Source: Verrucomicrobiota bacterium
GTDB lineage: Bacteria > Verrucomicrobiota > Kiritimatiellia > CAIQIC01
Assembly (NCBI GenBank): GCA_004321905.1
Contig: SCQF01000001.1
Location: forward strand, 25,404-89,403
Direction of reading: 5' to 3'
DNA: 64,000 nt
Below are positions 55,370 to 64,000 of the stretch, piece by piece. The position numbers and the translations under genes were made by a program. Every line of letters starts with the position of its first letter. Within the stretch, counting starts at the first letter, position 1. Below the pieces are notes generated by a model. That model saw only the letters and a program-made list of their open reading frames with translations, made no database searches and was not told the DNA's origin.

Positions 55370-57769
55370 TCACGGCGGCGGCGGCGCTTTTTGGCCGTCC
55401 ACAAGCACCTGCACCTCGAACAGCGCAACATGAGGGTGCTTGAACTCGCGGATGAGGCAATAGATGCGCACGTAGCGACCCGGCACGGCGGCGTTGAAAA
55501 TTTTCACTTCGCGCCCGCCGTCGCTGTTGGCCACCTTCAACGCATCGGTCCAGAAGGTTCGATCACGCGAGACTTGGATTTTGTAATCTACGGCGCGGGC
55601 GGCATCCCAATAGAGCACGACGCCGGTCACGTTGCGGACTTGGCCCAAATCCACCGCGAGCCATTGATTATCGCGAAGTTGCGATACCCAACGGGTCTGG
55701 AAATTGCCATCCATCGCCAAGCGGGCGGGCTCCGCCTGGGTCTCGGAAGAGGCCCACGCAGCCGTTAGCGTGGCCGGCGGAATCACCGGCTCCGGTTTGG
55801 GTTGCGGCTGGGGCGCCGGCTTGGCCGGTTGCGGTTGGGGCGCCGGCTTTTTCGCGACAACGGGTGTATCGGTGGTTTCATCCGCAGGCGGGACCTCCCC
55901 CCTTTGCGCTGCCTTCTCCGCCGCATCCAGCGCACGTAGGTACGGCCCCGTTACATTATACTGCAGGGGGACACAGTGAACGCGGAAATCATCCAACAGC
56001 TTATGGACTGCGGCAAATTTTTGGGAGTGGGTCAAATCCCGTATTTTCCCTACCAGCGGGTTGAACTCGTCCCACTGCTTGACCCAGTTATCCGTTAAAG
56101 GCTTGAACGCGTAGGCCCAACCGGCTTCGGTTGTGACGGCCAGTGAATAAACTTTGAACTTTTCAACGGCGTGGGCACGCATATTACCGCTAATCCATAT
56201 CCGCCAGCCTTGCAGGAATTGGATGAACGCCCGGCACCAAGCAGGTGCCTCGTTCGGGAGGGCCTCCAAGCTTTCTTTGTTCAGTTTGTGCAGCAAGAAT
56301 TGCGCTGTGACCAACGGCAGCCGCGCCACTTCATTGGTCACGTTGGTCACAGGAGGGGGCGGGAGAGGCAGTGCCGTAAGCAGCCGCTCAATTTCTGTCT
56401 GCCGGTGATCCACCTGCCACGCGATCGCTTGAAAGATCCGGAGCCACTGTTGCTGGAGTTGATTGGTACAAACGTTGAGCCGTAGGAGTTCGAGCCGATC
56501 CACCACCACCGTCACGTCGCCGCGTGCGAGCGGTTGGACGGCTTCGACAATCAGGCGGCTCTCATCGGCGCTAAAGGGATTAAGGGCATCTCTGACGATC
56601 TTTGTGGCCGGCACAACGGCTGGAGTCACGGCAACCGTTGAAGTGACGACGACCGCCGGCGTTGGCGGCGCTACCTTTTTTTTACCTTTGGCGGCGAACA
56701 GCCATACGCCCGCGACAAGCGCCAACAAGGCCACGCCACCCACCGCGAGATAAAGCCCCAACTTGCCCGGGCCGGGTGTGATTTCTTTCCGCTGGCCCGC
56801 CGGCGCGCTCGCACCCGCCAGTTTATCCTTGGTCGCCTGCAAGTCCGAAATGAGGGAGGCGTAATTGGGATAACGCACCGCCGGATCGGGGGCCAGCATA
56901 CGGTTGATGATGCGGACGGTTTCCGGGTGCAACGCGGTACGCATCGTGCTGATATCAGGCGGCGGAAGTTGCAAGCGCGCGAGCACCACGTGTGTGGGCG
57001 TATCGCCATCGAACGGCGGCTTGATGGTCATGGCGTGGAACATCGTGGCGCCCAAACTATAAATATCCGCCCGCTGATCCACTTTCTGCCGCCGCGCTTT
57101 TTCCGGAGCGATATAAAACGGCGTGCCCCAAATGTCGCGCGAGCCGGCTTTCTGCGCGTGAATAAAGCTCGCCAACCCAAAATCGGCCACTTTGGCCATA
57201 CCCTTCTGGTCAAAAAGAATGTTGGCCGGTTTGATGTCGCCATGCATCAGGCCCACATCGTGCGCGGCTTTCAAGCCTTCGGCCACATCGAGGCAGACCT
57301 CCAGCGCGCGCATTTCGGTGAGCGTCTGACTGGACGCGATGTAGGCATCGAGCCGACCACCGTCCACCAGTTCCATGATCAGGTAGGGCTGCCCCTTTTC
57401 GCGGCCAAAGGAAAAAATCTGGACAACGTTTTTATGGTTGATGGCGGCGGCGGCACGGGCTTCGCGCAAGAAAGTTTCCAGGAATTGCGGGTCATCGCCG
57501 AGCGATTTATGCATGACCTTGATGGCCACGGGCCGCCCCAGCGCCATATCCTGACCGCGATAGACCGCGCCCATGCCGCCGCGGCCCAATTCTTCCAGCA
57601 GGATAAAATTGCCCAGCTTGCCGGGCACCATCTGCTGGGCATGGCATTCCGGGCAGTTGAACAGCGTAAAGAGCGGCAACGAAGAAATATCAAGATGATG
57701 CTTGCAATTGGCGCAGGCAATCTTTTCGACGCGATCCGCTAGAATTTCGATGGATTCTTGTTCTGCCAT
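55370..57769 (-). CDS. Ser/Thr protein kinase with N-terminal Zn-ribbon and C-terminal F5/8-type (discoidin-like) domain
   Basis: CANCKHH..CPECHA; ILLEELGRGGMGAVYRGQD ... MHGDIKPANILFD ... KVADFGLA; C-terminal TRWVSQLRDNQWLAVDLGQVRNVTGVVLYWDAARAVDYKIQVS. Confidence 0.93.
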   Translation of the reverse strand: MAEQESIEILADRVEKIACANCKHHLDISSLPLFTLFNCPECHAQQMVPGKLGNFILLEELGRGGMGAVYRGQDMALGRPVAIKVMHKSLGDDPQFLETFLREARAAAAINHKNVVQIFSFGREKGQPYLIMELVDGGRLDAYIASSQTLTEMRALEVCLDVAEGLKAAHDVGLMHGDIKPANILFDQKGMAKVADFGLASFIHAQKAGSRDIWGTPFYIAPEKARRQKVDQRADIYSLGATMFHAMTIKPPFDGDTPTHVVLARLQLPPPDISTMRTALHPETVRIINRMLAPDPAVRYPNYASLISDLQATKDKLAGASAPAGQRKEITPGPGKLGLYLAVGGVALLALVAGVWLFAAKGKKKVAPPTPAVVVTSTVAVTPAVVPATKIVRDALNPFSADESRLIVEAVQPLARGDVTVVVDRLELLRLNVCTNQLQQQWLRIFQAIAWQVDHRQTEIERLLTALPLPPPPVTNVTNEVARLPLVTAQFLLHKLNKESLEALPNEAPAWCRAFIQFLQGWRIWISGNMRAHAVEKFKVYSLAVTTEAGWAYAFKPLTDNWVKQWDEFNPLVGKIRDLTHSQKFAAVHKLLDDFRVHCVPLQYNVTGPYLRALDAAEKAAQRGEVPPADETTDTPVVAKKPAPQPQPAKPAPQPQPKPEPVIPPATLTAAWASSETQAEPARLAMDGNFQTRWVSQLRDNQWLAVDLGQVRNVTGVVLYWDAARAVDYKIQVSRDRTFWTDALKVANSDGGREVKIFNAAVPGRYVRIYCLIREFKHPHVALFEVQVLVDGQKAPPPP

Positions 57770-57879
57770 CGGCACCCTCAAATCAAGAGTAGCGTAACAA
57801 AGCCCCCACCCGCCTTCAACAAGGAATACGCTGGCGGTTTGGGGTTGCGCGCGGGACGCTCAATCCGTATCTTGCGGCC

Positions 57880-58770
57880 ATGTTTGCCGGCGCTGTTCCA
57901 ATCGCAAAGTGGACGCATTCCGCGTTGGCGGGCGGCGTCCTGCTGCTCTGGGCAACCGCAGCCTGCCGGGCGGCGGAGACCAACCCGGCACCCGCCCTCG
58001 CCACGCCGAACGCCCCGCTGCTCGTGAGTTACGAAAACCTGCCGTTCCCCGTGGGCGAGGAACTGACCTACAATGTCTATTGGAGCTTTCTGCGCGTAGC
58101 CACTGCGACCGCCAAGTTCGAGTGGACGGAACTGGATGGGCGCAAGTTGCTGGCCATTCGGAGCACAGCGCGCACCAGCGGCGTCGCCGACAAGATTTAT
58201 CGCGTGGATGATTTTATGGAAAGCATCGTGGATCCAGCCACCCTGTTGCCGGTGCGCTATACGAAGCTTTCGCATGAAGGCCGTTATTGGACGCACGAGA
58301 TCACGACCTTCGATCACAAAAACCGCATGGCGCACTATGAGTCCAAAAAATCCGGCGACAAAAAAGATTATCCGATTGATGCCGACACGCGCGATATCAT
58401 TTCCATGATGTACTTCATGCGGACGCAACCGTTCGTCACGGGCACCAAGCCCACCTACCGTTGCATGGCGGACGAAAAAATTTATGATTTCTGGGTGGAC
58501 GTCATCAAAGGAGAAAAGGTGGATCTTGAGCGTTATGGCGCGACGCCCAGCGTCAAGGTTGAACCCATCGCCGCGTTCAACGGCCTGTTTGTCCGCACAG
58601 GCCGCGCGTGGTTTTGGGTCTCCCGCGACAAGCGCCAGTTCTTGACCAAGATGGTGGCTTCCGTGCCCATCGCCGGGCGCTTCAACGTGGAACTGGACAG
58701 AGTCAGCGGGCCGGGCCAGGATTTCTGGGTGCAACCGCCGGAGCCGGCCCCCAACGGTACGCAAAAGTAA
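57880..58770 (+). CDS. DUF3108-like protein
   Basis: PVGEELTYNVYWSFLRVATATAKFEW ... KIYRVDDFMESIVDPATLLPVRYTKLSHEGRY. Confidence 0.8.
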   Translation: MFAGAVPIAKWTHSALAGGVLLLWATAACRAAETNPAPALATPNAPLLVSYENLPFPVGEELTYNVYWSFLRVATATAKFEWTELDGRKLLAIRSTARTSGVADKIYRVDDFMESIVDPATLLPVRYTKLSHEGRYWTHEITTFDHKNRMAHYESKKSGDKKDYPIDADTRDIISMMYFMRTQPFVTGTKPTYRCMADEKIYDFWVDVIKGEKVDLERYGATPSVKVEPIAAFNGLFVRTGRAWFWVSRDKRQFLTKMVASVPIAGRFNVELDRVSGPGQDFWVQPPEPAPNGTQK

Positions 58771-58779
58771 AGGCAAGCC

Positions 58780-59787
58780 ATGAGCATCACCAGCACACGC
58801 GTGCAAAACATTCTCCAGCAATTTCAGCGGCAGCGTATTCTCGTCATCGGCGACCTGATGCTGGATCGCTATATCTATGGCGATGTGCATCGGATTTCAC
58901 CGGAAGCGCCGGTGCCCGTGGTGCATGTACAACGCGAAAAAGCCATGCCGGGCGGCGCGAGCAACGTGGCCGCCAACATCCGCGCGCTTGGCGGCCAGGC
59001 CGCCCTCTGCGGTTTGCTGGGCCGCGACGCAGCGGGCCGCGAGCTGCGCGAAATTCTAATCAAAAATAGCGTCATCACCGAGGGCATCCTCGACCTGCCG
59101 GAATTGCACACCACCGTCAAAACCCGCATCATCGCCGACCGCCAGCAGGTGTGCCGCGTGGACTGGGAAGAAAAACCACGCCTCGACGAACCGACGCTCG
59201 ATGGCTTTTGCAAACGGATTGCCGTTGAATTGAAAAAATCCACCGGTGCGATTCTGGAGGACTACGGTAAAGGCGTCTTGCAGCAGCGCGTCGCAGACGT
59301 CGCGCTATCCGCCGCAAAATCGTCCAACATCCCCGTTGGCCTTGACCCCAAGGACTATTCGCTGCATCTCGCCGGGCTGACGATTGCCACGCCGAACCGC
59401 AAAGAAGCCTTTGCCGCCGCAGGTTTACCGGAGACGTCGCCGGTCGCCGATCCCTTGCATGATCGTGCGCTGCTCGAAGCCGGTCAACGCTTGCTGACGA
59501 AGTGGCTGCCCAAAATGCTCATCATTACGCTCGGCCCGCAGGGCCTGCTGCTGCTCAGTGCCGAGGCGCCGCCGCACCACGTGCCAACGCGTGCGCGCGA
59601 GGTGTTTGATGTTTCCGGCGCCGGCGACACCGTCATCGCCACGTGTCTGCTCGCGCTCGCCGCCGGAGCCGAACCGATTGAAGCCGCCGAGTTGGCCAAC
59701 TTCGCCGCCGGCGTCGTCGTGGGTAAAATCGGCACGGCGACGTGCAGTCCGGAGGAATTGCTGGCGGCGGTGACCAACCATGGCTAG
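58780..59787 (+). CDS. PfkB-family heptose-7-phosphate kinase (HldE domain I / RfaE1)
   Basis: RILVIGDLMLDRYIYGDVHRISPEAPVPVVHVQREKAMPGGASNVAANIRALGG ... DVSGAGDTVIATCLLALAAG. Confidence 0.93.
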   Translation: MSITSTRVQNILQQFQRQRILVIGDLMLDRYIYGDVHRISPEAPVPVVHVQREKAMPGGASNVAANIRALGGQAALCGLLGRDAAGRELREILIKNSVITEGILDLPELHTTVKTRIIADRQQVCRVDWEEKPRLDEPTLDGFCKRIAVELKKSTGAILEDYGKGVLQQRVADVALSAAKSSNIPVGLDPKDYSLHLAGLTIATPNRKEAFAAAGLPETSPVADPLHDRALLEAGQRLLTKWLPKMLIITLGPQGLLLLSAEAPPHHVPTRAREVFDVSGAGDTVIATCLLALAAGAEPIEAAELANFAAGVVVGKIGTATCSPEELLAAVTNHG

Positions 59788-59793
59788 AAAGTT

Positions 59794-59840
59794 TTCCAAC
59801 CCTTGGGAAAAAGGATCACCCCGCTTTCCAACCCCTGGAA
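59794..59840. repeat. Paired palindromes, 32-bp phasing
   Basis: TTCCAACCCTTGGGA, TTCCAACCCCTGGAA. Confidence 0.93.
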
Positions 59841-59851
59841 AGGAACACAAA

Positions 59852-60436
59852 ATGAAACACCGATTACCACTTGTCACGGCCCTGTTGCTTGCTGGCACGG
59901 CCTTCGCCGCCGTGGACATCAGCAAGTTGCCTGCCGGTGTCCGCCGAATCGAGCGGATCAAGGACGCCCAAGCGGAGGCCAGGCAGCAAAAGAAGGCGTT
60001 GATGTTCGCGCTTTCGGAAATGACCCCCAAAGGCGGCGGCAAAGGCAATGCGTTCGTGCTTGGGGCGACGCAACAATTGATCCAAAAGATGCGCGGCCTG
60101 TGCGTCGTCGTCTTTGTGGATTTCACCAACGACCGCGCCAAACTGGCCAAAGTATTGCCGAAGATTGACGCGGCCTTCGATTCCGAGGCGGCGAAAGGTC
60201 CCATTCCACGCACGGTGGTAACCGATGCCGCTGCCGAGAAAATTTACGCGATCATCCCGTATGCGCCCGCCGGGCCGTTCGGCGAGGAAATGATCAAGGA
60301 AGCCAAACAGAAAATTCAGGATGGACTGGCCGGCAAGACCGTGACCGACGACGTCGGCATTCCGGGCGAAAAAAACCGCGAAATTGCTGCGCCGCCCTCT
60401 GGGAAGAAAAAAAAGAAACCGAACAATGACAACTAG
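59852..60436 (+). CDS. Secreted protein of unknown function
   Basis: Signal peptide MKHRLPLVTALLLAGTAFA and continuous 195-aa ORF. Confidence 0.7.
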   Translation: MKHRLPLVTALLLAGTAFAAVDISKLPAGVRRIERIKDAQAEARQQKKALMFALSEMTPKGGGKGNAFVLGATQQLIQKMRGLCVVVFVDFTNDRAKLAKVLPKIDAAFDSEAAKGPIPRTVVTDAAAEKIYAIIPYAPAGPFGEEMIKEAKQKIQDGLAGKTVTDDVGIPGEKNREIAAPPSGKKKKKPNNDN

Positions 60437-60491
60437 CCACATCCCGTCCCATTCTGCTGGGACACCGGCGCACAATTAAAGGATACACATC

Positions 60492-61715
<1,224 letters not shown>

Positions 61716-61728
61716 AGCAAACTCACAT

Positions 61729-61807
61729 TTCCAAGCCTTGGAAACGCCTATGCACCGCTTTCCTAGCATTGGAAAACCACGCGGTCTTTCTCTTTCAAGG
61801 CTTGTCA
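61729..61807. repeat. Palindrome triplet, 31 + 33 bp (64 total)
   Basis: TTCCAAGCCTTGGAA, TTCCTAGCATTGGAA, TTTCAAGGCTTGTCA. Confidence 0.8.
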
Positions 61808-62228
61808 ACAGAAGAGGTGGATAACGTACGATTCTTTTCGCATTTTCCGGATGGCCGTGCTCCCGGTAGTTGGTGGTTAGGGAAACAACCCAACCACAGG
61901 AAAGACGACCATAGCCATTTTTGTCCGCCAACACAAGAAAGGTCTCTGGGCAACACGCCGTGAAGACGTGACCCTCATTCCCTTCTGCCTTCCCTTGGCG
62001 GATTCAGTTTGACGTAGGTGAACTTGGCTCCATAAGCCCGAACGGCCAGCGGGGGCGAACGTCGGTCACGGGTGTGCAAGCGTGCGACCGACGCACCCGG
62101 CCGAGCGGTCGTCGGCAACGATGAGCCTTCATAGCCGGGAAGCTGCCCCGCCTTCATTTTCATAGCTTGGCATCGCCCATGCTGTTGGTTGGCGTGTAGG
62201 GTTCCTCGAACTGAGTGATGGCCAGCGT

Positions 62229-63725
62229 TTACGCATCTACAGGCTTGCTCTGAAAGTCCTGAATAATTTTTTCATACAAGTCACGGTGCTCGACCACGAG
62301 TTGTTTGCTTAATTCAAAAACCTTCGCCATGTCCAGAATTTCGTGATGATACCAACGTTTCAGACCATCCAAATCCACGACTTTGAGCGCCGGAGTCAAG
62401 TTGTCCAAGGCCGGCTCCACGTTGCGCGGCAACGCTAAATCAATAATCAGAATTTCCTTGTCCTGCGCCAGAAAAGGAGCGTGCCCTTTGTGGAGGATGT
62501 ACCCCGGACTCGCTGCCGTGCAAATAATGACATCCACTTTGGGCAACTGCGTGGGGAGATCGTTAAAGGTAGAAATGGCGACGTGTTTTTTCCATGACTC
62601 CTGCAGCTCGGGCTTATTGACATGATAGCACCATTCGCAGGCATGGCCCATGCCAAGCAGGCGATGAATCAAACCGTTCCCCACCATGCCCGTACCCAGC
62701 ACCATGATCCGTTTATGATTGAGTTCTTTGCATTCCGTTTTTAGATAATCCACACAAAGATCTTCGATTTCACGGTTCTGTAACAGCGGCCCGGTCACCC
62801 GGCGGATATCCTTCGACACATGCAGCGCGGAGCCAACCCAACCCTGCATCATGCTGCCAGACCACCCACGTTGCGTGGCATAGTCCAGCGCCTCTTTGAC
62901 CTGCGCGACAATGTGATTTTCGCCTGGCGATTGGGAGAGCAGACCTGCACACACAATCGCCAAATGATCAAAAGCTTCAAAACCACGCTTCACGTAATAT
63001 TCCTCTTCCTTCAGGTGGAAGAAAGCCATGATGCGCTTCAGCAAGGCTTCAACGTTGGTTTCCCTGGCGACGATTCCGACCAACTCAACACGATTGCAGG
63101 TGTTCAACAGCATGAACTCGTGAATACCCCAGACTTGCATCATCATTTGCCCGGTTTGATCCATGCGCTTGCCCAAAAGATGAAAGGGTTCGCGGCGCTG
63201 AATGGGAAGCTGATGATGACTCGTGCCCACCACGATGAGGTCAGCTGTTTCCATCATTTCGACGTGCCGTGCGAGATTGTTTTTGACCAATCGCGAACGC
63301 CGGCAGGACTGTCCACCGGACGACACCGACACCGTCAAAGCGTCCTTGCGAAAGATCGCCGGTGTAATAAAGTCGCCACTGATCCAGTTCCGATCCGTCA
63401 AACCGCAAAGTACATGCCGTGCGTCACAATACTCCCGCACATGGCGATTAACGGAATTATCATTGGTGGCCGCTATGACCAAAAAAACACCTTCCACGTC
63501 GGAGTCAACAAACTTACGCGGGCTGTAGTGAATAACTTTGTTTTCGGCGAGACGCACGATTTCCTCATCCGCCTCTGGCCCCACCACGGTGACGTGCGCT
63601 TGGGCCTCCAACAAAAGTTTTACCTTATGTAGCGCCGTTTTCCCGCTGCCAACAACCAGGCAGGCCTTCTTTTCCAACAGAAGTCCCACCGGGAAAACCG
63701 TCCTAAACCGTGTGTTGGTTTGCAT
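62229..63725 (-). CDS. hemA: Fusion: precorrin-2 dehydrogenase-like domain + glutamyl-tRNA reductase
   Basis: N-terminus KKACLVVGSGKTALHKVKLLLEAQAHVTVVGPEA...AATNDNSVNRHVREYC; C-terminus IVVGTSHHQLPIQRREPFHL ... LLNTCNRVELVGIV ... SPGENHIVAQVKEALDYA. Confidence 0.93.
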   Translation of the reverse strand: MQTNTRFRTVFPVGLLLEKKACLVVGSGKTALHKVKLLLEAQAHVTVVGPEADEEIVRLAENKVIHYSPRKFVDSDVEGVFLVIAATNDNSVNRHVREYCDARHVLCGLTDRNWISGDFITPAIFRKDALTVSVSSGGQSCRRSRLVKNNLARHVEMMETADLIVVGTSHHQLPIQRREPFHLLGKRMDQTGQMMMQVWGIHEFMLLNTCNRVELVGIVARETNVEALLKRIMAFFHLKEEEYYVKRGFEAFDHLAIVCAGLLSQSPGENHIVAQVKEALDYATQRGWSGSMMQGWVGSALHVSKDIRRVTGPLLQNREIEDLCVDYLKTECKELNHKRIMVLGTGMVGNGLIHRLLGMGHACEWCYHVNKPELQESWKKHVAISTFNDLPTQLPKVDVIICTAASPGYILHKGHAPFLAQDKEILIIDLALPRNVEPALDNLTPALKVVDLDGLKRWYHHEILDMAKVFELSKQLVVEHRDLYEKIIQDFQSKPVDA

Positions 63726-63841
63726 ACAATTCCTTACGTCTCAAAACAGACAGTATTTTAACCTCATGCGACCTGCTGTTCAAGCCGTGCCGCGGCCACG
63801 CCACCGGCGAAAATGAAAAGGAATCGTTACATACGGCCTGT

Positions 63842-63888
63842 TTCCCGGGCTTGGAAACAGGGGTGTCCCCGTTTTTCAACCCTGCGGA
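63842..63888. repeat. Decayed palindrome pair, 32-bp phasing
   Basis: TTCCCGGGCTTGGAA, TTTCAACCCTGCGGA. Confidence 0.6.
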
Positions 63889-64000
63889 TTTTAATCTGAA
63901 GTGCAACGGATGTGAGAAAAGGAAGGCGCAAGGTCGTTGATCTTCGGTAGCATGGTGTTTGGACTAACAAACCACCAGCGAACGGAGGACGACGATGCGC

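Noticed and set aside
61975-62163. 62-aa minus-strand ORF (...RDRRSPPLAVRAYGAKFTYVKLNPPREG...)
   Set aside because: Looks like a recurrent spurious or mobile-element-associated peptide, but there is no reverse transcriptase or intron structure visible; not enough to call a gene.
63995-64000. ATG preceded by GGAGG at the right edge
   Set aside because: Probably the start of a real plus-strand gene but only two codons are visible.

Overview
64-kb GC-rich chromosomal segment from a bacterium that looks like the Verrucomicrobia/Kiritimatiellae/Lentisphaerae side of PVC. The taxonomy is inferred from gene content and repeat style, not tested. Most of the window is ordinary housekeeping genes: glmS, queA, apt, an RpoD-like sigma factor, murJ, an HU-like protein, tsaD, an S41 protease, rsmB, recR-ybaB-dnaX plus a large SRP RNA with Alu domain, htrA, leuCD, rsmE, thrC, gnd, pgsA, der, hpf-lptBAC-kdsA-kdsB, a GspKLM-like set, aroC, hldE/rfaE1, icd, hemA, two Ser/Thr kinases and one tRNA-Leu(CAA). 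The strongest unexplained signal is a dispersed palindrome, consensus TTTTCCAA-N3-TTGGAAAA (core TTCCAANNNTTGGAA). I found about 47 exact or degenerate copies by eye. Most occur as pairs, and in 14 pairs the centre-to-centre distance is exactly 32 bp although the spacer sequence is not conserved. Pairs occur in convergent, divergent and tandem intergenic regions, often directly touching a TGA stop codon, and even inside genes (HAD phosphatase, rsmE at 21 bp). This looks like a helically phased protein-binding array, not a terminator or fresh transposon copies. Two pairs carry the same 28-bp double-hairpin insert at the same position in their second palindrome. Several other small hairpin repeat families are present. 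A low-GC island (31.45-32.91 kb) carries a tightly coupled XRE regulator / SRA-like-HNH nuclease / mini Vsr-like three-gene set. Coordinates and counts were derived by manual reading.
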